From positions 118,440 through 182,439 of the forward strand of contig JAAYAY010000024.1 of the NCBI GenBank assembly GCA_012719125.1: a DNA stretch of 64,000 bases, given 5' to 3'. Each line of letters starts with the position of its first letter. Positions within the stretch are counted from its first letter, which is position 1. This DNA comes from Planctomycetaceae bacterium (GTDB lineage Bacteria > Planctomycetota > Planctomycetia > Pirellulales > Thermoguttaceae). Shown here piece after piece: positions 1-8,430 of the stretch. A program made the position numbers and the translations under genes. Below the pieces are notes generated by a model, which made no database searches, was not told where the DNA came from, and saw nothing but the letters and a program-made list of their open reading frames with translations.

Positions 1-655
1 CGCCGGCGGCAAACGCGACCCGATCGCGAAACTCGGTTCGGCCGATCCGCTCGCGGGCCTGCTGGACCGCATCAGGCAGGTCGAACAGAGTCGCTCGCGC
101 CTCGGGCAGCGCTCGCAGCAGGGACAGCGTCCAGGTGCCTGACGCCCCACCGACGTCCAGAACATGTGTGAATCCGCGTGGTCCCCAACCGGCAATCACC
201 TCGTCGGCGATCGGTCCCGACGCCGAGTGCATGGCCGCCACGAAAGCTTCCCGATCGCCCAGCGGTCCGCGGATGCTCGACTGCCGCGGAAGGGGCACGC
301 CCGATTTGGCCGTCCAAGCCAGTTGCGCCCACCCGCGAAGCACGTTCATGCGATGGCGGATCATCGGAAGAGCCGTCTCTTCGGCACCGTCGGTCAGATA
401 GGGTACGAGTGACTGCGGAACATAGTAGACTCCGTCTTCCTTATCGAGCAGATCGAGCGCAACGGCCGCATCGAGCAGCACTTTCATGCAGCGGCGATCA
501 CCGCCCAACCGTTCGGCCACCTGTTCGGCCGTGCCCGGCTCGCCGGCCAGCAGGCTGAACAGGTCCAACTCCGCGGCCGCACCGAGCACACACGCCCCCT
601 CGAACGCCGCCGCCATCTTGAGGATCTCTTGTCGATCAGGATATCGTTTGCGCAT
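1..655 (-). CDS. SAM-dependent O-methyltransferase, C-terminus cut by window edge
   Basis: The minus-strand frame opens at ATG 655 and runs off the left edge without a stop, so only about 218 residues are visible. Residues 10-100 look like the winged-helix dimerisation domain of plant-type/bacterial O-methyltransferases (a transcription-factor-like fold followed by a substrate-binding helical part). Around residues 165-178 the SAM-binding glycine motif reads HVLDVGGASGTWTLSLL, and an acidic residue follows after LFD (ATLFDLP), as in class I methyltransferases of the acetylserotonin/hydroxyneurosporene family. The substrate cannot be told. No clear Shine-Dalgarno precedes the start. It is divergent from the transglutaminase-like gene at 1006. 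Confidence 0.8.
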   Translation of the reverse strand, partial: MRKRYPDRQEILKMAAAFEGACVLGAAAELDLFSLLAGEPGTAEQVAERLGGDRRCMKVLLDAAVALDLLDKEDGVYYVPQSLVPYLTDGAEETALPMIRHRMNVLRGWAQLAWTAKSGVPLPRQSSIRGPLGDREAFVAAMHSASGPIADEVIAGWGPRGFTHVLDVGGASGTWTLSLLRALPEARATLFDLPDAVQQARERIGRTEFRDRVAFAAG

Positions 656-1005
656 AGGCTACTCATTTGGTTCACAGAAAACGTCAGCGACAGCAGCTAT
701 CACCCTAACCCGACGCGTCAGCGAGGACAGCAACCTCTCCACACCACACCAGCCCGAAGTGTCAGCGAGAACAGGATCCGTCCCATCCTCCAACGAATCC
801 GGTTGAAAGCATGCCATTCTACGGCCCTCCCGGCTTCGTGTCGATTCTGCCGGTCGTACGACCTGTGTCCGGCAATGGAACTAAGACAAGCCCGCGAAAG
901 CACTTGCGAACACCCGTTCTGCCTGCAAACAGGCGGGAAACCGGGCTTCGGGCGAAGTACAATGAAGATATTGAGCTTTCGTGCCCCGTTTCGTGAGGTG
1001 GTTTC
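656..1005. other. Divergent intergenic region with degenerate GTCAGCGA repeats
   Basis: This 350-base gap separates two divergent genes and should carry both promoters, but no convincing -35/-10 pair stands out. It holds three degenerate copies of a GTCAGCGA(g)-ACAG unit at about 682, 716 and 761. The second is preceded by CCCGACGC and the third by CCCGAAGT, as in CCCGACGCGTCAGCGAGG, a phrase I recall as frequent in Pirellulales intergenic DNA. A short hairpin (GCCTG-CAAA-CAGGC) lies at 921-934. A GAGGTGG ribosome site at about 995-1001 serves the gene starting at 1006. Confidence 0.4.
682..775. repeat. Degenerate direct repeat, GTCAGCGA unit x3
   Basis: GTCAGCGA occurs three times within 90 bases (about 682, 716 and 761), each followed within a few bases by ACAG. 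The longer shared context of copies two and three (CCCGA..GTCAGCGAG.ACAG) suggests duplication with drift rather than chance. No coding frame explains it. Confidence 0.4.
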
Positions 1006-1968
1006 GTGCGTATTCAAATTGGCGCTATGGCATTGGCGGGCCTGCTGCTCTGCGCGGCGACGGCGTCCGCTCAGTTTCAAACAGATGACGCAAATGCGGC
1101 CCTTCTCGGCGAATCGAAGACGCAGAGCTGGCGCGGTGGCGTGACCGTCAAGGCGCTCGGGGGGCCCTGCCGCGGGATCGTGGCTACCATTCCCGTGCCG
1201 GTCGACTGGCCCGAACAGACGGTCGTCATCTCCGATGAAGAGGTGACGCCGCAGGTTCGCGTCAACCAGGGCAAGAACGTCAAGGCCGTGCCGCAGATGG
1301 TCGTCACCATCCAGTCGATCCCCATGGGCAAGGAAGCCAAGGCGGTTCTGACCTACGAAGTGACTCGCCATGCACAAAAGCCGCCGGCGGACCCCGAGAA
1401 CTACAAGATCCCCAAGGACCAAGACGTTCCCCGCGACCTGCGCATCTACCTGGCGCCCAGCCTGCCTCACATCGACTCACGCGACGATCGCATTCGCCAG
1501 TTGGGCGACACGCTCGGCGTCAACGAACCAAATGACTGGAAGCGGGTCGAAGCCATCTTCGACTACGTGCGAGGCAAGATCGAGTTTGCCAAGGGATCAA
1601 GAAAGGGCGGGATCAAGGCGCTCGAAGACAAGACGGGCAACCACGAGGACATGTGCTTTGCCTTCATCGCCATCTGCCGCGCCGCGGGAATCCCGGCGCG
1701 AACCGTCTGGGTGCTCAACCATTGCTATCCCGAATTCTACCTGGTCGACGGCGAGGGCAAAGGCTGCTGGTTCCCCTGCCAGGTCGCCGGCCCCCGCGAG
1801 TTCGGCGGGATCTCCGATACCAGGCCGATCTTCCAGAAAGGCGATTGGTTCCGAGACCCGCGAAGCGATCCGGAGTATCGCCAGAAGACCTATCCGCTGC
1901 TTCCCGAGACATTGAGCGGCAAGGGCGGCAGGCCGCAGGTGCGGTGGATTCGCGAGATGGTGCCGTAG
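1006..1968 (+). CDS. Exported transglutaminase-like protein, nucleophile Cys replaced by His
   Basis: 320 residues. The start is GTG 1006, because a GAGGTGG ribosome site lies just upstream and the translation begins with a signal peptide (cleavage after ASA, residue 22). Residues 175-270 are a transglutaminase-like core: the helix ending CRAAGIPAR (224-232) and the NHCYPEFYLVD strand with the catalytic-type His239 are clear. Aligned with the neighbour at 2019, the nucleophile position (GDC in the neighbour) reads GNH here, so Cys is replaced by His213; a cysteine appears four residues later (Cys217). The protein is probably catalytically dead or altered. It is a tandem paralogue of the next gene, separated by 50 bases. 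Function in the cell is unknown; papain-like transglutaminase folds in bacteria are mostly proteases or binding modules. Confidence 0.85.
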   Translation: MRIQIGAMALAGLLLCAATASAQFQTDDANAALLGESKTQSWRGGVTVKALGGPCRGIVATIPVPVDWPEQTVVISDEEVTPQVRVNQGKNVKAVPQMVVTIQSIPMGKEAKAVLTYEVTRHAQKPPADPENYKIPKDQDVPRDLRIYLAPSLPHIDSRDDRIRQLGDTLGVNEPNDWKRVEAIFDYVRGKIEFAKGSRKGGIKALEDKTGNHEDMCFAFIAICRAAGIPARTVWVLNHCYPEFYLVDGEGKGCWFPCQVAGPREFGGISDTRPIFQKGDWFRDPRSDPEYRQKTYPLLPETLSGKGGRPQVRWIREMVP

Positions 1969-2018
1969 TGGAGAGCTGTGAGTTTGGAGCGATGAGCAAT
2001 AAGCGGCCTTGAACGGAC

Positions 2019-3116
2019 ATGAATAGCAGGCAACTTCTCGGTTGGAAAGGGAATGATGGAATGACGGAAGAATGGAGTGACATCAAACGAGGCACTCCTC
2101 GCCATGAGTCCTTTCCTGCAACACTTCGTCATTCCGCCATTCCATCGTTCCCGGAACACAAGCTTCTCGCGAGTTGGGTCTTTTGCTTGTTGATGGTTGC
2201 GGGGGAGGGAAGTGCCTTCGGGCAGTTTCAGAATGCAACGCCGACCGGCGAACTGTTTGGCGAGACGGCGACGCAGCGCTGGCAGATCGGCTTCATCTGC
2301 TCCGCCCCGGCCGGAACGTGCCGCAATATCGTGGCGACCCAGACGGTGCCCATGGACTGGCCCGAACAGAAAGTGACGATCGCCGGCCAGGACGTTTCGC
2401 CCGGCGTCGACGTGGACTACCGCGACGTCGGCGACTCGGCCCGGCAAATGGTCGTAAAGGTACCTCAGTTGCCGGCCGGTGCGGAAGTCCGTGCGGTCAT
2501 CACCTTTGAGACCCGCCGGGCCTACCTGCTCGAACCGAAGAATCCCGAGCAGTTCACCCTGCCGTCGCGTACCCGGGTGCCGGCCTCTCTGCGCCGCTAC
2601 CTCTCGCCAAGCCCCTTGATTGAGAGCAACAGTCGCACGATCCGTGACCTGGCGACCAAGATCGCGCCCCAGGGCGGCCCGGCCTGGAACCGCGTGGAAG
2701 CCGTCTACGATTGGGTCCGCACCAACGTCCAGTTCGTCGACAACCAGGGGCAGGAGCCGGTCGACACTCTGACGACCCTCCAGCGCAAGCACGGCGACTG
2801 CGATGAGATGAGTTGCCTGTTCATTGCCCTGTGCCGCGCGTCGGGCATCCCCGCCCGGCTGGTCCAGGTGCCCGGCCACGTCTACGCCGAGTTCTACCTG
2901 CTCGACGACAAGAACGAGGGCCGCTGGCTCCCCTGCCAACTGGCCGGCACCCGAGCCTTCGGCCACATGCCCGAGCATCGCCCCGTCATGCAGAAGGGCG
3001 ACAATCTCAGTTCCCCCCAAACCGGCCGCGAGAAGTTCCTGATTCTTCCTCAGCGTGCAACCGCAGCCAGCGGGGCGCCCACGGTCGAGATTATCGGCCC
3101 AAAGCCGGAACCGTAG
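2019..3116 (+). CDS. Exported transglutaminase-like protein with intact Cys-His
   Basis: 365 residues from ATG 2019 (ATG 2061 is an in-frame alternative). The body matches the upstream paralogue closely but keeps the catalytic positions: KHGDCDEMSCLF with Cys261, CRASGIPAR (272-280), and GHVYAEFYLLD with His287; the usual third acidic residue is not obvious, and both copies have a conserved W.PCQ.AG in that area. The hydrophobic signal peptide lies at residues 49-68, too far from the N-terminus. The preceding ~45 codons overlap an inverted repeat (2049-2152) that looks inserted between the original start and the signal sequence. The stop codon TAG (3114-3116) is part of the GTAG that heads another repeat. 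Confidence 0.85.
   Translation: MNSRQLLGWKGNDGMTEEWSDIKRGTPRHESFPATLRHSAIPSFPEHKLLASWVFCLLMVAGEGSAFGQFQNATPTGELFGETATQRWQIGFICSAPAGTCRNIVATQTVPMDWPEQKVTIAGQDVSPGVDVDYRDVGDSARQMVVKVPQLPAGAEVRAVITFETRRAYLLEPKNPEQFTLPSRTRVPASLRRYLSPSPLIESNSRTIRDLATKIAPQGGPAWNRVEAVYDWVRTNVQFVDNQGQEPVDTLTTLQRKHGDCDEMSCLFIALCRASGIPARLVQVPGHVYAEFYLLDDKNEGRWLPCQLAGTRAFGHMPEHRPVMQKGDNLSSPQTGREKFLILPQRATAASGAPTVEIIGPKPEP
2049..2152. repeat. Inverted repeat (GGAATGATGG/CCATCGTTCC type) inside 5' end of gene
   Basis: Arms 2049-2069 and 2132-2152 are reverse complements at 19 of 21 positions, with a 62-base spacer. The arms use the same GAATGACG(A)A / TTCGTCATTC words as the repeat at 9807-9897. It sits within the reading frame of the transglutaminase-like gene, ahead of its signal peptide. 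Confidence 0.75.
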
Positions 3117-3215
3117 GGTGGGCCAAGTGGACCATTTCGATGAATGCCTGCCCTATCGGCACGCATGCCGTTCGTGCAACCCCCCAAGGCCGGATGGACG
3201 AACGCGGCCCACCAT
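3112..3215. repeat. GTAGGGTGGGCC...GGCCCACC repeat element
   Basis: The element begins CGTAGGGTGGGCCAAG (3112) and ends CGCGGCCCACCAT (3203-3215), so GGTGGGCC pairs with GGCCCACC across about 80 bases; an inner hairpin CGGCA-CGCA-TGCCG sits at about 3157-3170. The same ends occur inverted at 25174-25279, a half copy at 56408-56432, and an isolated GGTGGGCCGC at about 3298. The TAG of the preceding gene is inside the GTAG head. Confidence 0.75.
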
Positions 3216-3310
3216 CGTGCGATCTCATTCCCAGTTCATTTGCATCGATGCGTTTGGGCGGTGCGATGCGAGTTTCGCGTAATGGCAGGCCAAACATGGT
3301 GGGCCGCAGC

Positions 3311-3970
3311 TCACGCCCAGCGATCCTCTCGGGTCGTCAACACCGACGCCGTTACCGTCAAATGCGCCAGGTAGTAGGTTGGCAGTATCCAATCGTTCAG
3401 CCCGCGGTACTTCAGGAACTCGCTGAACGAGATGATCGTATCCGACAACACGATCATTAGAATGCCGAACACGTAGAGCCATTTCCCCATCGGCCGCAGA
3501 CGCAGCCCCGCGGCCGCTGCCAACCCCACGCACGAGACGAGCAGGTAGAGTAGAACGGCCGCGAACAGAATCGGATCGTCAATCGCCGGTCTCAACGCAA
3601 ACACGAAATAGGGGAGATAGCCGGCCAGCAACACGACCAAGGCCACGCAATGCAGCCTGCCGTGCCACAGCGAGAATCCCAGGTAGCCGAGATGCGCCAC
3701 AAAGAAAGCGGCGATTCCCAGCACGAAGTGGGACTCGTGACCCCGTCTGGTCGACAGGAAATAGTCGCCAATTGCCGAGAACACGAAAGCGCCGACCACG
3801 AACCAGACGTCCGATCGCTGCCGCAGCTTTCCGCGAAAGTGGAACAACAGGAGCAACGCGCATGCCAGTGGGACCCCCAACTTGAACGGCAGATAGCCGG
3901 TCTCGTTGGCGGCCACGGCCAGGCAGGCGGGAAGCGTGATCGTCGTCAGCGGCAGCCATCGCTGGGGCAT
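3311..3970 (-). CDS. YhhN/TMEM86 family membrane protein (lysoplasmalogenase-like)
   Basis: 219 residues with about eight hydrophobic helices filling almost the whole length, the usual size of the YhhN/TMEM86 family. Family landmarks are visible: a GDYFL acidic motif after the third helix (near residue 68), the AHLGYLGF segment, and near the C-terminus VLSDTIISF followed by YYLAH. Characterised members hydrolyse the vinyl-ether bond of lysoplasmalogens at the membrane; the substrate in this organism is an inference. It ends 13 bases upstream of nothing on its own strand, and the DPP III-like gene precedes it on the same strand by 13 bases, so the two are probably co-transcribed. Confidence 0.85.
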   Translation of the reverse strand: MPQRWLPLTTITLPACLAVAANETGYLPFKLGVPLACALLLLFHFRGKLRQRSDVWFVVGAFVFSAIGDYFLSTRRGHESHFVLGIAAFFVAHLGYLGFSLWHGRLHCVALVVLLAGYLPYFVFALRPAIDDPILFAAVLLYLLVSCVGLAAAAGLRLRPMGKWLYVFGILMIVLSDTIISFSEFLKYRGLNDWILPTYYLAHLTVTASVLTTREDRWA

Positions 3971-3983
3971 TCGATCACTCCTC

Positions 3984-5993
3984 CTACTTCCGTCCCGACC
4001 ACTCCAGCATCTGCGCCTCCAAATCGCACGGGTAGGAGACTTCCACGTCGACGATCCCGCCCGAAGCGTCTCGCTTCGCCGTCAGCCTGGGCATCACCAG
4101 GCCGGCATAGGAGGCCAGGTTGAGCTTCTTGTATCGGGCCGCGACTTCGTCGCGAAGGGCCGGATCGAAACGGGTCCCGTACTTGAGAATCATCTCCTCG
4201 GCCGCCTTCCGGTCGCCCTCCGACTTGATCCGCTGAACCTCGGCCAGCAGCCGCCCGACGCCTTCCCGCCAGGCAGCCACGCCGGCCATTACGTAATAGG
4301 TCTTCCCGTCCCGCTTCTTCACCGCGATCGCGTCGGTGTGCTCCATGAGCCAGTGCACGATCATCTGGCGGTTCCGCATGTGGGCTTCTTCGATCTGGGT
4401 GCCCTCCGTGATCCGGCGAAGCTGGGCCAGGGCGTTCCGCGTGTACGACTCGTAGGCCGTCTTCTCGATGTCCGCCAGATCCTTCTCTTCAACCAACCCC
4501 AGTTCGACCAGCTTCCGATTGCCGATGAACCACAGGGCGACCAGATCGGCCCGTGCCTCTTCCAGGGTCGAATAGTATTCGCCGATGATCGTGGCCGGGT
4601 CGACCTTGAGCCCCTCGGCATTCTTCCCCGACGCATGCCCGATGACCTCGTGCATGTTGACTTCCAGGTCGAGGGCTAGGGTGGACCACTTGAGCGAACG
4701 CTGGAATTCTTCGTCGGTCCAGCAGAACTCCCGCCTTGCTTCCTTGGAGGTCGATTCGTCCCGCGCCTCGATCACGTTGCTCAGCGAAACCGACTTGCTG
4801 CCGTACATCTCGCGAATGTCGGCCGCATTGGGCAGATTGATCCCGATCATCGAAACGGGCCCCGCATCGCCCGTGGCCACCACGATCTGAATCGCCTTGG
4901 CCGAAATGCCCTTCACCTCGTCTTTGCGGAACTTGGGATCGAACGACATGTGGTCCTCGAACCACTGGGCGTTCTTGGCGATCTTGGCGATCAGTTCCAT
5001 CTTGTGCGGGTCGTCGAAGTAGACAATCCCCTCGAAGGCGCCCTTCTGCCCGCGAGCGTCGAGATAGACCTCGATGAACCCGTTGATCGTGTCGACGGGC
5101 GAGTCCGTGTCCTCGACCCAGGCGATGTTGTACGCCCGAAAATCGATGGGGCTGCCGGTCCGGTAGTACTGGGCCATGTACGCCAGGGCCCGGGCCATCT
5201 GCGGCGTGGCGTAGGGAATCGCGTCTTCCAGGTGACCGACGATCGCGTTGATCTCCTTGGCGTATAGCCCGGGCGGAACCACGTCGTCGAACCCGCCTCG
5301 CCAGATCAACTCGCGGAGCTTGCCGTCGTGCTTCACCAGCGTCGAGTTGAGCGGGTAGCGTTCCTTAAAACCCTCCAGGTCCTTGACCGTCACGCCGCGG
5401 TAGAAGCTGTTGCAGCTTTCCTTCAGAATGTCCTTCCCCTCGCCCGGGGCGCTGTTCGTGCACGTGGAATCGGCCGACGGATCGGCCAGGATCGGCCATA
5501 TTCGCTCGATGAATTGCACAGTCGACTCATCCTGCCGTTTGGGCAGCTTCGCTCCGTTCTTCTCGGCCGTCTGGGCCGCCTTCAAGAACGCCTCGCGAGA
5601 GGTCTTGATGACGTTCTTCTTGCTGGTGATCGTGTTGTGGACACCGTTGTTCACCCAGAACAGCTTCGTATAGCGGCGGATCTCGGCCAGCGTGTCGCCG
5701 TCGATCCCGTCGCTGTGCGTCACGATTTCCTCCAGCAGATCCCGAAGCATCGGTGAATGTCGATACTTCTGGTGGAGAAAGATGTCTCGCCCTGCAATGG
5801 CCGCCTCGGTGAGGTGATAGATCAACGTTTTCTCGCCCAGCGGCAACTCGTCGAACCCGTCGCAATAGATCTGTACGACGTCGACGTCGTCGACCCGCTC
5901 GAGCAGGTACTTCCGCTCGGGTTCGGCGGAGATCAACGGTGAGACGAAAAACAGGATCAGTAGAACGGCAAGAGGCAATCGGGATCGGAGCAT
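3984..5993 (-). CDS. Exported dipeptidyl peptidase III-like zinc peptidase (M49)
   Basis: 669 residues with an N-terminal signal peptide (hydrophobic stretch 5-22, cleavage after ISA). The zinc-binding hexapeptide of family M49 is present as HEVIGH at residues 448-453 (classical form HELLGH), and the second motif EEARAD lies at 478-483 (classical form EECRAE), giving the third zinc ligand. Spacing between the two motifs matches the family. M49 enzymes remove dipeptides from the N-terminus of short peptides; this one would act in the periplasm on peptide nutrients. The 13-base gap to the downstream YhhN gene suggests one transcript. An inverted repeat at 6045-6122 lies just upstream of the start. 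Confidence 0.88.
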   Translation of the reverse strand: MLRSRLPLAVLLILFFVSPLISAEPERKYLLERVDDVDVVQIYCDGFDELPLGEKTLIYHLTEAAIAGRDIFLHQKYRHSPMLRDLLEEIVTHSDGIDGDTLAEIRRYTKLFWVNNGVHNTITSKKNVIKTSREAFLKAAQTAEKNGAKLPKRQDESTVQFIERIWPILADPSADSTCTNSAPGEGKDILKESCNSFYRGVTVKDLEGFKERYPLNSTLVKHDGKLRELIWRGGFDDVVPPGLYAKEINAIVGHLEDAIPYATPQMARALAYMAQYYRTGSPIDFRAYNIAWVEDTDSPVDTINGFIEVYLDARGQKGAFEGIVYFDDPHKMELIAKIAKNAQWFEDHMSFDPKFRKDEVKGISAKAIQIVVATGDAGPVSMIGINLPNAADIREMYGSKSVSLSNVIEARDESTSKEARREFCWTDEEFQRSLKWSTLALDLEVNMHEVIGHASGKNAEGLKVDPATIIGEYYSTLEEARADLVALWFIGNRKLVELGLVEEKDLADIEKTAYESYTRNALAQLRRITEGTQIEEAHMRNRQMIVHWLMEHTDAIAVKKRDGKTYYVMAGVAAWREGVGRLLAEVQRIKSEGDRKAAEEMILKYGTRFDPALRDEVAARYKKLNLASYAGLVMPRLTAKRDASGGIVDVEVSYPCDLEAQMLEWSGRK

Positions 5994-6044
5994 TGGCAGT
6001 ATCCTTCTTCACGAGAAGTCGGCATGAACGGTCACGGCAGATCC

Positions 6045-6122
6045 GTAGGTACCGCGCCGCCGCACGGTTCCTTGAAGTGGAATATCGCCCGCGAATTCAG
6101 GAACCGTGCGGCGCCCGGTACC
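6045..6122. repeat. GTAG-headed inverted repeat (GGTACCGCGCCG arms)
   Basis: Arms 6049-6072 and 6099-6122 are reverse complements except for a 2-3 base difference near the GCGCC run. The left arm is preceded by GTAG (6045-6048), the tetranucleotide that heads REP sequences recognised by RAYT transposases. It lies in the divergent gap between the peptidase and the FAD oxidoreductase. Confidence 0.7.
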
Positions 6123-6261
6123 CACTCTGCCCATGATACCGCGTATTGTGAACCAGCCAAGGGCTCCGGATGTTGCGGCCGGTACTGAATCCGAGGTATG
6201 ATTCGTCGCATAGCCGCCTTGCCGCCCAAAACGATGCCAACAGCCAATGGGGAGGACACCC

Positions 6262-7755
6262 ATGTCGGAACCCACGAGACGAGCCTTCCTGAAAAGATCT
6301 GTCGCCCTCGGTGCCGTCGCCGGTGCCACGGCCTTGGACGCCCTTGCCGCCCAAGGCGCCGAGCCCGACACGCCGGCGCCCTCGCCGGGCACCTTCACGC
6401 TCACGCGCCGGATCCCTGCCGAAACCGGCTACGACCTGGTCGTCTGCGGCGGAGGCCCCGCCGGTACGGCCGCCGCGATCTGCGCCGCCCGGCTGGGGGC
6501 CAAGGTGCTGTTGGTCGAGGCAATGGGCTGCCTCGGCGGCACGGGCACCGCGGCCCTGGTCAACGCCTTCGATCCCATGGGCGACGGCAAGCGGATGCTC
6601 GTGGGCGGGCTGATGCGAGAAATCGTCGAGACCATGTATGAGCGTAACTTCCTCAAGCCCAACGTCAACCCCGACACTTGGCGCAAAGACTTCCACCATT
6701 GGACCCCTTTCCAGGTCGAGGGATACAAGCTGGTTCTCGACGAACTGGTCACCGCGGCAGGCGTCGACGTGCGGTTTTTTACCCGGCTCATCGACGTCGA
6801 CGCCGATCGAGACGGCAAGACCGTCCACGGCGTCGTCCTGCAGAACATCGAAGGCTACCGCTACGTGGCCGCCCCCAAGTTTGTCGACGCGACGGGCGAT
6901 GCCGTGCTCACCGATCTGTGCGGCGCACCCTGCCGCGAGGCGGGCCGCGATACGCCGGCCCCCATGGCCGCCACGCTCTGCTCGCTCCACGCCGGAATCG
7001 ATTGGTCGCGGATGGGAAACCAGCAGCAGGCCGTCGAGAAGGCGGTCGCCGACGGGTTCTTTACCCAGCCCGACAAGCACCTGCCCGGCATGCAGCGGGT
7101 GAACGAAACGGTCGGGTTCCTCAACGCCGGGCACCTGTTTCGCATGAACGCCCTGAAGTGCAAGGACCTCACCGAGGGCGCCATGCTCGGCCGCCGGCTC
7201 ATTCAGGAGTACCTGGCGTTCTATCACAAGTATGTTACCGGCTGCGAGAACATGCAGTTGGTCGTCAGCGGATCGCTCATCGGGGTTCGCGAATCGCGGC
7301 GGATCGTGGGCGAGTACGAACTTACCTACGACGATTACATCGCCCGGCGCCAGTTCCCCGACCAGATCGCCGTGTTCAACAAGTCGGTCGACATCCACCC
7401 CTACGACTGCACCGAGCAGGAGTATCAGCGTTACTACCAGGAATACACCAAGACGGGCCGGCTCAATCCCGGTGACTGCTTTGGCATCCCCTACGGCATC
7501 CTGGTGCCCAAGGGGTGGAAGAACCTGTGGGTGGCCGGCCGCTGCAACTCCAGTGACGTGCGGGTCCACGGCTCGATTCGCGTCCAGCCCGCCGCCTCGA
7601 TGATGGGCCAGGCCGCCGGCACCGCCGCCGTCCAGTCGCTCGATACAGGCCAGGCGGCCGATCAGCTCGACACCGAAACGCTCGTACAGACTCTTCGCAA
7701 GGCGGGGGCCTTCCTGCCGCAGGAGACAACCGCACGCGAAATGACCCGGGCATGA
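6262..7755 (+). CDS. Tat-exported FAD-dependent oxidoreductase (FAD_oxidored family)
   Basis: 497 residues from ATG 6262; the upstream in-frame ATG at 6247 overlaps the GGGGAGG ribosome site (6249-6255) and is rejected. The N-terminus has a twin-arginine signal (TRRAFLKRS followed by an Ala-rich hydrophobic stretch). The dinucleotide-binding motif VVCGGGPAGTAAAI is near residue 65 and is followed by the LLVEAMGCLGGTGT segment typical of the FAD_oxidored (PF12831) family. The C-terminus has the second FAD contact (RVHGSIRVQPAASMMGQAAG). The substrate is unknown; in planctomycetes such proteins accompany carbohydrate-degrading Gfo/Idh/MocA enzymes, as here. It overlaps the next gene by ATGA. 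Confidence 0.9.
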   Translation: MSEPTRRAFLKRSVALGAVAGATALDALAAQGAEPDTPAPSPGTFTLTRRIPAETGYDLVVCGGGPAGTAAAICAARLGAKVLLVEAMGCLGGTGTAALVNAFDPMGDGKRMLVGGLMREIVETMYERNFLKPNVNPDTWRKDFHHWTPFQVEGYKLVLDELVTAAGVDVRFFTRLIDVDADRDGKTVHGVVLQNIEGYRYVAAPKFVDATGDAVLTDLCGAPCREAGRDTPAPMAATLCSLHAGIDWSRMGNQQQAVEKAVADGFFTQPDKHLPGMQRVNETVGFLNAGHLFRMNALKCKDLTEGAMLGRRLIQEYLAFYHKYVTGCENMQLVVSGSLIGVRESRRIVGEYELTYDDYIARRQFPDQIAVFNKSVDIHPYDCTEQEYQRYYQEYTKTGRLNPGDCFGIPYGILVPKGWKNLWVAGRCNSSDVRVHGSIRVQPAASMMGQAAGTAAVQSLDTGQAADQLDTETLVQTLRKAGAFLPQETTAREMTRA

Positions 7756-8159
7756 GTGACGCAGAAACCAAGCGAATCAGGACCGTGATGATCCGACAAT
7801 TCAGAAAAACGTTCGGACTGTTTGCCGTCCTGGTGGTCATTCTCTTGGCCGTTGACTATGCACGTGTGCGAGCCAAGGAACGACGCCTTTCGTCCATCGT
7901 GAGCGACATCGGCGGGCAGGTCGCTTCCGTACCGGCTTGGCCAATCGGAACGGAGTATCGGATTACCTTCGAACGAGCGCTCAACGACGAAGAGCTTGAA
8001 CGCCTGGTAATTGCCAACGAGATGCGAGGCTGGGTCGGTATTGCCTTCCGCAACTGCGAACTCTCCGTATCCGATCGCGAGAAGATAGAGGCCGCCTTTC
8101 CCAAATGCCATTTGTTTGTTCGTGGTTCAGGACGGACAAATACGTCCACTGACCGATAG
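7752..8159 (+). CDS. Small membrane-anchored protein of unknown function
   Basis: 135 residues. The ATG overlaps the stop of the oxidoreductase (ATGA), indicating translational coupling. One membrane helix lies at residues 20-37 (LFAVLVVILLAVDYA) after a short basic N-terminus. The soluble part has a pattern close to single leucine-rich units (ERLVIANEMRGWVGIAFRNCELS, split here as ERLVIANEM and WVGIAFRNCEL) like the protein at 9925. No enzyme motif is visible. Confidence 0.65.
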   Translation: MSDAETKRIRTVMIRQFRKTFGLFAVLVVILLAVDYARVRAKERRLSSIVSDIGGQVASVPAWPIGTEYRITFERALNDEELERLVIANEMRGWVGIAFRNCELSVSDREKIEAAFPKCHLFVRGSGRTNTSTDR

Positions 8160-8430
8160 ATGATCTGATGAGCACGAACCGAGGCAACGACGAGGTATTC
8201 CGCGAAGCTGTGGACTTTCTCGATCAAGTCGAGCAATACGGAAACCTCGGCAAAGCCCCAACTTGAAGCCTGTATCGCATTATGTGGCCGTAATACTGCC
8301 GGAAGGGGACAGCCCCCAACTTGCGCTGCCCGAACCCCGAACCCTGACACCTCGATTTCCTTGACTTTCCCCTCCCTGCCCCCTCATAATCACGGGCAAG
8401 TCGAACCACATTCCCTAGGGAGCCCCAATC
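8160..8430. other. Intergenic stretch with tiny ORF and GAACCC repeat
   Basis: A 32-codon frame (ATG 8168 to TGA 8266) has no ribosome site and no recognisable product, so I do not call it a gene. At about 8301 GGAAGGGGACAG recalls the GGGGACAGGCACC repeat family seen at 56729. CCGAACCCCGAACCCTGAC at 8330-8347 is a short copy of the heptad-like tract at 60181-60254. The gene at 8431 has a TAGGGAG ribosome site. Confidence 0.4.

Noticed and set aside
3158..3308. Possible small genes in the gap after the transglutaminase-like gene
   Set aside because: All frames here pass through the repeat element and its relic; no ribosome site or conserved-looking product.
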